From: CAYXPG01 sp964564845 | GTDB lineage: Bacteria; Planctomycetota; Phycisphaerae; Sedimentisphaerales; Anaerobacaceae | Length of the DNA stretch: 16,950 nt | Reading direction: 5' to 3' | NCBI GenBank assembly: GCA_964564845.1 | Contig: CAZMCN010000036.1 | Coordinates: 1 to 16,950 of the forward strand | Shown here: positions 7,386 through 15,300 of the stretch, in pieces | Layout of the letters: every line of letters begins with the position of its first letter | How positions within the stretch are numbered: the first letter of the stretch is position 1 | Notes under the pieces: model-generated | What the model was told of the DNA's origin: nothing | What the model saw: only the letters and a program-made list of their open reading frames with translations | The model's database searches: none | Program-made: the position numbers and the translations under genes

Positions 7386-8204
7386 GCTTTTGGTCTTCGG
7401 TGAGAGATTCATTTAGTAAGCCGGAACGGAAACCCTGCAGGTCAAGCGATTTTAACTTTTCAACTATCTTCGAACAATTGGGTTCACTCGTTATTTTTTC
7501 GATATCTTCAGGGTCAACTTCTATTCTGGCGACTGTGTCGTGATGGCGGACGCGAAACTCAATAAAACCAAGTGAGCGGAGGAATTCTTCAGCCTGTTCT
7601 ATTTGCTTTAGGCGATGCCCGGTGATTTGAAGGGGAGTAACTGATTCGCGAAGCCAGGCAGGCAGAGGCGGGGACGTCGGCGGTTGGCAAATTAAGGTCT
7701 CGGCTCAATCGGCGGATGTCCTGCTTGGTCAGTTGTGCTTCGGCAAGTGGAGAGCGGACGGCGAAATTCTTAGCGGCTTTATTGCCGGGACGAAAGTCGT
7801 CCTTATCGTCGAAATTATGGCCGGAAATAATGTGAGTGAAATTCCGCTCTCTGGCGATACCGGTGTGGATTCGATAGAAATGTGATTTACAGCGGAAGCA
7901 GCTGCCGGGATTGTTGACTGAATATGCCGGGTCGGCCGGTTCATTCGCCTCGACGGTCCGCAGCTCGGCGCCTATATCTTTGGCCATCTTAAATTGCCTG
8001 GTTGTATTGGCTTTGCGGCAGTAATGGGCCCTTTGCGATGCAGGCCAGGACATTTTCAGCCCCTGGTGTATCAACGCCCACTTTCAAGAGGAAGGTGCTG
8101 TCAACACCGCCGGAATAAGCAACGATAACTTTGCCGAGCTTCTTTAGGGTTTGCTTTAGCAGGTCGTATTTTTTGTCAATATTAACACTCACTATCTCTA
8201 TCAT
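7372..8204 (-). pseudogene. larE: LarE-like ATP-dependent sulfur transferase, two frameshifts
   Basis: LarE is a PP-loop enzyme that supplies sulfur for the nickel-pincer cofactor of lactate racemase. Three consecutive frames together read as one complete LarE. The first has the PP-loop SGGVDST (start ATG at 8204) up to 'QSQYNQAI' and a stop near 7989. The second continues 'KMAKDIGAELRTVEANEPADPA' with 'CFRCK', 'GHNFDDKDDFRPG' and 'ACLASRISY'. The third continues 'LQITGHRLKQIEQAEEFLRSLGF' to a TAA at 7374-7372. The breaks fit a single extra base in a run of three A/T (7991-7993) and in a run of four G/C (7632-7635). All three conserved cysteines are present (CxxC plus the ACLASR Cys). Homopolymer position makes sequencing error a real alternative to decay. 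It lies 28 bases downstream of the antiporter gene, so the two are likely co-transcribed. Confidence 0.8.
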
Positions 8205-8232
8205 ACAAATTCGCAGCAAGTCGGTAAAGGTA

Positions 8233-9927
8233 TTAGGGTTGTTTTGAGCGGGAGCGTTTTGTGATGATGATGAAGATTGTGGTCATAAGTAGTATTGAGA
8301 GGGCCATTGAGGGCAGCCAGGAGAGGCCGAATGCGGCGGGGATGTAGCCGCAAATAAGCGCAATAAAAGCAACGAATAGGCTGTATGGTAGTTGGGTGCG
8401 GACGTGGCGCATATGGTCGCAGGAGCTGGAGACAGAACTCATAATCGTGGTGTCGGAGATTGGCGAGCAGTGGTCGCCAAAGATGGCGCCATCGAGAACG
8501 GCACCAAAACTAATCATTGTGGTAAGGCCGTAAGAAGAGTTATCGAGTGCAAAGGCAATTGGTATGGCCGTCGGCATCAGGATGGCCATTGTGCCGTAAC
8601 TGGTGCCGGTTGCAAAGGAAACGACTGAAGCGGTAGTAAAGAGCAAGGCCGGGAACCAGAACGGGGAAAGGTTGCCGGCAAATATAGAAGCGAGAAAAGT
8701 GCCGGTATTTAAGACATCGCAGCAGTTTTTAAGCGACCAGGCGAGAGTGAGAATGGTAACCGGCAGTAAGCTTTTTTTCAGCCCGATGCGGAAACATCTG
8801 CCGATAGCGCCGAAACTGAGTGACGCTGAAAAACGCGCACAAATCAGTGCGACGGCAAGGCCGAAAAGCGAGGCGTAAATGAGAATTATTCTGGAGTTTT
8901 CAACGCCGGTGATAGTGTCCCGCCAATAAACCCAGTCAAGCAGTGAGGCGCCTGCCTTTAGTTTTTCCGGGCCTCCGCCGCTTAGCCACAAGCCTGTAAT
9001 GTCAAAAAGGATTAGTCCCACCAGCGGTAAAAGTGCATTGCGTGCTCTGTATTTGTGTGTCTGTGGGGTGCCGTGATGGGATGCTGTCTCGGTAGGTGGT
9101 TGCTCATCGAGAGGGCGTGATGAATTTTCGGCGGTTTTCATCGGGCCAAAATCTCTGCCAACAATAATGTGCATAAAGATAAAAATAATCATAAGCTGGC
9201 AGTAAAAACGGAAGCTGAGGGCGTCGAAGAAGATTGCATATCCATCCCTTTGTATGCCAAGCTGATGTGCTACTGCGGTGAAGAGGCCGACTTCGTATAC
9301 TATCCAGGTGCTGATAATAGCCAGGCCGGCGACGGGGGCGCTTGTGGCATCGACAATGAAGGCGAGTTTTTCACGGCTGACGCCGAAACGGTCGGTTACC
9401 GGTCTCATAGCCGAGCCGATAATCATAGCATTGGCGTAATCGTCAATGAAACAGATTATGCCCATCAAAGCGGTGGTTAGTTGGGCGGATTTTCTGCCGT
9501 TGACCCATCGCAGGAGTAATTTAATCAGTCCGCTGAACCCGCCGGTAGCAAAGACGACCGTAATCATTACGAAAATCGGAGGAGCGAATGCAAGTATCTG
9601 AAGATTGCTTTTGGTGGTAAGTGCCGTTGTAGTAAATGAGACGGCGGTGATGAGGCCGTTTGCCCAGGCGGCCGGGGCGGCCGGCGCGTTGGGAACAGTG
9701 GCGAGCAGACCGCCAATGATTACGGCGGTTGTCAGACTAAGAAAGATGCGGCCGGTAACAAAGGCAAGTAAAATGGCAATTAAGGGCGGCAGTATGCTGT
9801 ACCAGGGACCGGTATCAGAATCGGCTCGGACGGTCGGCGCATAAAGGAAAGCCAGTGCACATATAACACTAAAGATAACGACAGAAGCAGCAATTTTTAT
9901 GAAAGTATTGGACTTCAAGAAACGCAT
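8233..9927 (-). CDS. NhaC-family Na+/H+ antiporter
   Basis: A 564-residue polytopic inner-membrane antiporter (about 11-13 hydrophobic helices) that would exchange Na+ for H+ and help pH and sodium homeostasis. Family features: 'FIDDYAN' (160-166) and 'VDATSAPVAG' (192-201) in the N-terminal half, with counterparts 'FATGTSYGT' (438-446) and 'GDHCSPISDTT' (484-494) in the C-terminal half. This reflects the inverted two-fold repeat common in this family. A polar loop at about 262-296 divides the halves. An N-terminal helix precedes the core. The ribosome binding site is weak (ACAGGTA), and it follows the transglutaminase gene by 33 bases, suggesting co-transcription. The substrate is assigned from family membership; related NhaC-like proteins also exchange malate or amino acids. 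Confidence 0.85.
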   Translation of the reverse strand: MRFLKSNTFIKIAASVVIFSVICALAFLYAPTVRADSDTGPWYSILPPLIAILLAFVTGRIFLSLTTAVIIGGLLATVPNAPAAPAAWANGLITAVSFTTTALTTKSNLQILAFAPPIFVMITVVFATGGFSGLIKLLLRWVNGRKSAQLTTALMGIICFIDDYANAMIIGSAMRPVTDRFGVSREKLAFIVDATSAPVAGLAIISTWIVYEVGLFTAVAHQLGIQRDGYAIFFDALSFRFYCQLMIIFIFMHIIVGRDFGPMKTAENSSRPLDEQPPTETASHHGTPQTHKYRARNALLPLVGLILFDITGLWLSGGGPEKLKAGASLLDWVYWRDTITGVENSRIILIYASLFGLAVALICARFSASLSFGAIGRCFRIGLKKSLLPVTILTLAWSLKNCCDVLNTGTFLASIFAGNLSPFWFPALLFTTASVVSFATGTSYGTMAILMPTAIPIAFALDNSSYGLTTMISFGAVLDGAIFGDHCSPISDTTIMSSVSSSCDHMRHVRTQLPYSLFVAFIALICGYIPAAFGLSWLPSMALSILLMTTIFIIITKRSRSKQP

Positions 9928-9960
9928 CTTTAGTAAATACCTGTTATCATCACAGAAACA

Positions 9961-11592
9961 TTATTTCGCTTCTTCATCAAGCGGTGACCATTCACCAACA
10001 CGAACGGAATTAATTTCACAGGGACCCTTCGAGTGCCATTGGTCAATTGAGGTGTAGTTGTATTCCAAATATTCGGATTCGCCCCCGCCGATAGTAGTTA
10101 TCAGGAATCTGTTGTCTCTGTATCCGATTGCAGCGGCCTGTTCGGCAGGCGACCGCCGGTCGCCTGCCGATAGGTCAAAGGGGACCCAGCCGTAGTTGGG
10201 CAGGTAAACTTCAGCCCATCGGTGGAAAACGTCGTAATCAGTGGAGGCATCATCGCCTCTTAGGACGACCGAACCGACATATCGAGCAGGAAGACCGACA
10301 GAACGACACAAGGCAATAAACGCGAAGCTGTATTCTGAGCAGGAGCCGCTGCCTCTTTTGAGGATTAAGGGTGCGGCATTCCAGCCGCCGGTTAATTCAT
10401 ATTCCACGTTCTCAATTACGTAATTAAAGAACTTTCGGGCCAGCCAATAGCAGTTTGTTTCATCGGCAGCGATTTGGGCGGCTGTCTTTTTTATATATGG
10501 GTCGTTGATACAATACTTGCTGCCGTCACATAAATAAGAGTTCTTTATTTCTTCTGGAATATCGTCGAGCGAACCGACCTTGTCGGGAAAGATGAAGAAT
10601 CTGGTTTTATACAGTTCGGCCTTTGCCAGGAATGAAGGAGTAACTGATTGGCCGGGGCCGACCTTGTCGTAATGAAAATGCGCTATCTTCTGCCCCCACT
10701 TATCGGTTACCCAGCCGGCAGGTTCAGGCTCAAAGGCCAATTCGCCAAGCAGCTTCTGGCAGGGCAGATTCTTAGGAACAGACATATAAATATCAAGTGA
10801 AGTTACCTCGCCGGGCCCGAGGTTCTGGAATTTATGAGTGAATTCAAGAACTTCCTTTTTGCCGTCGGTGCGCACGTATTTGGTATCATCCCGTAATTTT
10901 ATCTGGTAAATCTCATCGGCTTGGTAATCGACGTTCCACAGGGACTCGCCGTCAAAGGCCAGCCCCCGCGGGAACTTTGAAGGCGATGGAAATGCGAGGA
11001 TGACATTTCCGTTTTCCGGCCAGAGCATATATATCATATCATCGGTGCGGTCCGAGACCCATAAGTATTTGCCATCAAAGGTCAGCCCTTGCGCATCTTC
11101 TGACGGCGAAGGTATTTCTTTGATAACGGCTCCGTCTTCGGCTGAAATCTGGCATAATTTATCCTTTTTTTTGTAATCGGCCGACCACAGATATTTGCCA
11201 TCCCACGCCAAACCCTGCGGCGCACTTAGAGGCAGATAAATTGTTTTCTCAGCAATTCCGGATTTGGTGTTTACTTTGAAAGCGGCCTTTTGCTCAATAT
11301 CGAGTGCCCATAAATAGTCGCCCTGCATTGTAAGTCCTTCGACCTGATAGCCGGGCGACTGGAGAGTCTTGATTACACGGCCGTCTTCGGTGTCGATTTG
11401 GTAAAGCAGGTCTGACTTTCTGTCTGCCAGCCAGAGCGATTCCCCGTCGAAGGTTAGTCCCGTCGGACAATCGGCGGGTGTAGAAAATTGCTTAACGATG
11501 TCACCTGTTGCTGCAGAGGCGAAAATTGGTGTTGTGAGAGTGATGAGGGCCGCAAAGAAAAAAGTTGTGCGGATGTTTCTGTTACTTTTCAT
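9961..11592 (-). CDS. Secreted beta-propeller and transglutaminase-like protein
   Basis: A 543-residue exported protein: signal peptide (1-28, ASA site), then five repeats of about 41-42 residues. Each has a core 'GL.FDG.YLW..D' (near 45, 86, 127, 169, 210), as in NHL/SMP-30-like propeller blades, though five blades is low and they may need partners or a dimer. Next is a linking region (about 235-380), then a transglutaminase-like core with the catalytic triad: C418 in 'GSGSCSEYS', H457 in 'FHRWAEVYLPNYGW', and D473 in 'VPFDLSAGD'. Members of the superfamily act as peptidases, transamidases or peptide N-glycanases, so the reaction is unknown. A good ribosome binding site (AGGAG) precedes the ATG at 11592, and a strong promoter lies at 11682-11654. 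It starts an operon with the antiporter and the larE-like gene. A 13-bp palindrome encodes residues just after D473. Confidence 0.8.
   Translation of the reverse strand: MKSNRNIRTTFFFAALITLTTPIFASAATGDIVKQFSTPADCPTGLTFDGESLWLADRKSDLLYQIDTEDGRVIKTLQSPGYQVEGLTMQGDYLWALDIEQKAAFKVNTKSGIAEKTIYLPLSAPQGLAWDGKYLWSADYKKKDKLCQISAEDGAVIKEIPSPSEDAQGLTFDGKYLWVSDRTDDMIYMLWPENGNVILAFPSPSKFPRGLAFDGESLWNVDYQADEIYQIKLRDDTKYVRTDGKKEVLEFTHKFQNLGPGEVTSLDIYMSVPKNLPCQKLLGELAFEPEPAGWVTDKWGQKIAHFHYDKVGPGQSVTPSFLAKAELYKTRFFIFPDKVGSLDDIPEEIKNSYLCDGSKYCINDPYIKKTAAQIAADETNCYWLARKFFNYVIENVEYELTGGWNAAPLILKRGSGSCSEYSFAFIALCRSVGLPARYVGSVVLRGDDASTDYDVFHRWAEVYLPNYGWVPFDLSAGDRRSPAEQAAAIGYRDNRFLITTIGGGESEYLEYNYTSIDQWHSKGPCEINSVRVGEWSPLDEEAK
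10142..10170. repeat. Perfect 13-bp palindrome inside the transglutaminase gene
   Basis: TCGGCAGGCGACC (10142-10154) and GGTCGCCTGCCGA (10158-10170) are exact reverse complements with a 3-base loop GCC. On minus it encodes SAGDRRSPAE, directly after the catalytic Asp region. Confidence 0.85.
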
Positions 11593-11653
11593 TGTGCAGC
11601 TCCTAAATTGAGATTTTCATATTTTTTATAAAATGAGATTTACATTATGGTTT

Positions 11654-11682
11654 ATTATACGAATTATCCGGATGTTTGTAAA
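11654..11682 (-). promoter_or_regulatory. Strong promoter, TTTACA-17-TATAAT
   Basis: On minus, TTTACA (11682-11677), a 17-base spacer and perfect TATAAT (11659-11654). Transcription would start near 11647 and give a leader of about 55 bases containing AGGAG before the transglutaminase gene. Confidence 0.7.
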
Positions 11683-11848
11683 GTGAATGGAGGTTTTTTG
11701 TGGCGGGTTGGGAGATATAGTCTGCGAATGATGCGTGCGAGGTCAATCCCACCCCTGCTGCAGGGACAGGGCGACCAGCTTAGCAGTGATAATTGATGGC
11801 GTTAAGGGGGAAAATGAGTTTGGGGTATTCTGTTGGCAGAGAGAGGAA

Positions 11849-11920
11849 AGCCGATGGAGGGAGTCGAACCCTCAGCCTCAGCTTTACGAAAGCTGTGCTC
11901 TACCATTGAGCTACATCGGC
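11849..11920 (-). tRNA. tRNA-Thr, anticodon CGU
   Basis: Cloverleaf on minus: acceptor GCCGATG/CATCGGC (11920-11914 and 11856-11850), D-arm GCTC...GAGC, anticodon stem CAGCT/AGCTG around loop TTCGTAA (anticodon bases 11888-11886, CGU, reading ACG), T-arm GAGGG-TTCGACT-CCCTC. Discriminator base is U (11849) and the CCA is not encoded. The promoter lies just upstream at 11961-11933. Antisense translation of this tRNA gives a false 62-codon protein. Confidence 0.95.
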
Positions 11921-11932
11921 TAATCAGCAGCT

Positions 11933-11961
11933 ATCATACTAACTGTCGAGGAGTTTGTAAA
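11933..11961 (-). promoter_or_regulatory. tRNA-Thr promoter, TTTACA-17-TATGAT
   Basis: On minus, TTTACA (11961-11956), 17-base spacer, TATGAT (11938-11933). Transcription would begin about 6 bases before the mature tRNA-Thr 5' end. The same -35 hexamer occurs in the transglutaminase promoter. Confidence 0.55.
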
Positions 11962-12009
11962 TAGCCGGCCCCGGCAGAAAACCAGACAGCCCGCTGCATA
12001 AAAATTTTC

Positions 12010-12037
12010 TTGAAACAGACCCAATGCCCTTTATAAT
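12010..12037 (+). promoter_or_regulatory. tRNA-Tyr promoter, TTGAAA-16-TATAAT
   Basis: TTGAAA (12010-12015), 16-base spacer, perfect TATAAT (12032-12037). This gives a leader of about 57 bases before the mature tRNA-Tyr, which contains the triple repeat at 12056-12097. Confidence 0.55.
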
Positions 12038-12055
12038 TGTAAGATGACAGAAAAA

Positions 12056-12097
12056 ACGAGCGACAAGACACGAGCGACGAAACACGAGATACGAAAT
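12056..12097 (+). repeat. Three tandem 14-base repeats in the tRNA-Tyr leader
   Basis: Units begin ACGAG at 12056, 12070 and 12084. The first two are ACGAGCGACAAGAC and ACGAGCGACGAAAC, the third ACGAGATACGAAAT. The array ends just before the tRNA 5' end. Confidence 0.65.
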
Positions 12098-12100
12098 CAA

Positions 12101-12183
12101 GGGTCGGTGCCCGAGTGGCTAAAGGGGATGGGCTGTAAACCCATTAGCGAAAGCTTACGTTGGTTCGAATCCAACCCGGCCCA
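12101..12183 (+). tRNA. tRNA-Tyr, anticodon GUA
   Basis: Acceptor stem GGGTCGG/CCGGCCC (12101-12107 and 12076-style partner at 12176-12182, with one T-G pair), anticodon stem ATGGG/CCCAT with loop CTGTAAA (anticodon 12135-12137). It has a long variable region with short stem AGC-GAAA-GCT, as expected for bacterial tRNA-Tyr, and T-arm GTTGG-TTCGAAT-CCAAC. Discriminator A at 12183; CCA not encoded. Divergent from tRNA-Thr. Confidence 0.95.
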
Positions 12184-12278
12184 ATAATCTTTTGGGGCAG
12201 GCGATGGGATAATATTTTATTGTAATTAAGAAATGGAACCGGTTGTAACTATCCCGGCATTTTTCAGAGAAGAATATG

Positions 12279-12316
12279 CACAAAAACAACCGGGGCCTGT
12301 ACAATACAGGCCCCGG
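12279..12316 (-). terminator. Intrinsic terminator of the LamG protein gene
   Basis: CCGGGGCCTGTA (12290-12301) and TACAGGCCCCGG (12305-12316) form a perfect 12-bp stem with a 3-base loop. On minus it is followed by TTGTTTTTGT (12289-12280), a T-rich tail. It lies 35 bases after the stop codon at 12352. Confidence 0.8.
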
Positions 12317-12351
12317 AACAAAGTAAATCAACAGCTAACCACTCATCTCGA

Positions 12352-15300
12352 TTACCAGCCGCTCGGCCACAGAAGCTCCGTAAGCCAGTTGTCCGCAAGG
12401 ATATCGAAGTCCTTGTAGTTGACAAACCGAGAGTCGCACGGGTCGCCCACATCAGTCAAATTAGCAGGCGAGAGTATATCGAAATACACCGGGCCGGCAT
12501 AACCGGCTAAGTACACAACCTCTTGGTGTGTCAGCACATCATCATAGAGGCGAACGTCATCAATCCGGCCGTCCCATCCTCTCGTGTTATAGGAAGGATG
12601 GAGTCTTCCGCCAATTGTAAAGCCCTCTCCCCAGTATTCTATATCAAGCGTTCCGGACGGCGTATCCCTACCGACCAATCTGCCGTCAACATACACCTTT
12701 CTTTCCTCTGCTGTCGAATCATATGTGGATGCAATGTGATGCCACCCGTCAGTTAAGTCTAAACTGGTGTAGGCAGTATCGGTACTAAGGGTACTATCAC
12801 TCAGGGGCTCCATATAGCACTGCATCTCATCTGTACTTCCAGCCCTGCGGACCTGATAGGCACTACCTCTGGTGAGCATATAGTGGCTCTGGAAGAACGT
12901 ATCGACCTTGAACCAGGCCGCAATCGAAAGCTGCTCTTTGATAACCGACCAGTTCGGGTCGCCAGGGTCGAGACCGCCGCCGTTACAGTCAACAACGCTG
13001 TTCACGAAAACGCCGCCGCTTGGGTTGTTGACATCCAGTACATTGCTGTTCAGGTCGGCATCGTAAACTATCTCGATACTCGTATTCGCGTCACTTTGCA
13101 CAATCGTGCCGTGATGGCCCTTGCCACTGCTGTCATTGGCCGTGCCGTCGTCAAAGTTCCAGCAGCCAACAAGGTTCGAATCACCCGGATTAGACGGCGT
13201 AATAGTGTAATCGTAATCAAGCCAGTCACTCATCATCACGTCAACGTCCTCATAGTCAACAATGCAATCTTCAATTACATCTCCGTCCGGTTTCAGCCTG
13301 TCTGGAACACAGTGAGGCGGATAAACCCTAAAGTCATCGAAGTACACCGTACCGGCAAGGTGGGTGACAACAAAACCTTCTCTACCTCTTTCACCGAAGC
13401 CGATACAGATCCTATCGACACTTGCCAGGTTCACGTTGTTGGCACCATCGGTAAACCACGACAGGTCAATATCCCATGCTTTCCACTCGCCGGCCTTGAG
13501 GTCATCCAAATCACGGTCATACAATTTCATCGACTCATTGCCGCTGTCATTCAGGACCACATACATATCATCAGGATAGTTGCCTGTCTCGCCGTAGAAA
13601 TACAGCCGCAGCGATTTAACATCACCGGTAGCATACGACCAATCCTGTGGGCTGCTAAAATCCCTGTACGCTTCAGAATAGTAGTACCAACCACTGATTT
13701 CGTTATCGTACTCATACTTCATCGATTGAATGCCGCCGTTAACGGGTTCGTTATTGCTTGACTGACCAAGATTAACAACCCCCCCGGTCCAATCGGGGAT
13801 TTCCCACGTGGATCCTATCAGATTATTTCCGAAGTCGTAACTCTCGAAGTCTTCAAACGGTTTAAAGTTGGCCATTGCGAAGGTCCAGTCCAGGCCTTTC
13901 CACGTGGTAACGCCGTCGGTCTCATCAACACGCCAATAGTACGTCGTGGCGAAGGGAAGCTCACCTACATTCAGGTAGTTGACATCCTGCGGGCCGTAAT
14001 CAACACTGGCATCGCAGGCATCAACCAATGCCTTGTCGGTGCCGAAGTAAACCCTATGAAGTCCGGAGCCCGCAGCTTTGTCTCCCTTCTTCCACGTAAG
14101 AGTCAGCGGCCTGTCTCCGACATCTATTGCTCTATCAGACGGATAAGGCTCCCACGCCTTGTTCGGGTCCACTCGAATTTTATATATAGTATATATCTCG
14201 GAATCTGTCAAAGCACGCTTATACAGCCGGACATCGCCTATACGACCGTCCCAGCCTCTAATGTTATATTGACGATTAAGTCTTCCGCCAATCACAAACG
14301 TATCTGGGTGCTCCAGCAGTGTGCCCGTTACTGTAGTCTCCTCTTGCAGTACGGAGTCAATGTACAGCTTTCTTTGAAACTCAGTTTCATTCGGGTCGTA
14401 TGTGAATGCAATGTGATGCCACTTGCCGTCCATTACGGGGGTATGGCCGTCCTCGGTGTCATCACTCAAGTCTTCCATGTAAACCTCCATCGAATCAGCA
14501 ACCGGACCATTACTGGTCCTCAGCATATAAGTATTGCCCTTGGTTATCATGTACTGATTATCGTGCCAGTGCGACTCCAGCGTGAACCAGGCCGTCAATG
14601 TAATCGCCTGTGTGAGGTTGGCCCAGCCGCCGTCCTCGTAATTGCCGCCGCAGTCAACAACACTGTTCAAAATAGGATAGGACGGGTTGGTTAACTCGAG
14701 CGCATAGCCCCTTTGACCGTCAGTGACTATATCGACTCTGTCACCCACAAGTGTGCCGTGATGTTCGTTGCCGCTGGCGTCCCAAACGATGCTGTCCTCA
14801 AATTTCTCAGTCAACGGCCACCAGCCGACAAGATTCGGGTCGGCCGCCACCCCCGTCCCGACGGTTTTAAAGCTCCACACATCGCCCTCGGTGAACAACG
14901 TGCCTGTATTCGAATCAATCTTCCAGTAATAATTTTTGGCCGTCGTAAGAGTTGGTGGCGTAAACACACACGGGTCGCCGGCGTTTATCGTAGTCTTGTA
15001 CACCAAATCACAAGAGTCGGCAACCAGCGTCTCGTCTGTGCCAAAATACACTGTATGCTTGATGGAGCCGTCGCCGGCCGTCCAGCTAAGTGTTCTCGAA
15101 AGATTCACATGTCTGGCCCCATCCCACGGGTCGGGGTTCTCCGCCTTGGGCGGCTTGGTCCTGAAGCTCCAGACCTCGCCCTTCCAGTAGTTGGGCTCGC
15201 CCTTGTCCTCATTGGCCTCATCAATACGCCAGTAATACCACACATCGGCAAGCAGCTCGCTGCTGGTTGGGTCGTTCGGGTCAAAGGTCGCGAATTCGAA

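Noticed and set aside
11735..11923. 62-codon plus-strand frame ending 'ESNPQPQLYESCALPLSYIG'
   Set aside because: It is the antisense translation of the tRNA-Thr gene, a well-known kind of false gene.
12883..13761. 292-codon plus-strand frame antisense to the LamG protein gene (similar long frames at 14056-15423)
   Set aside because: Shadow of the 1366-codon gene; valine/isoleucine-rich composition, no ribosome binding site and no family resemblance.
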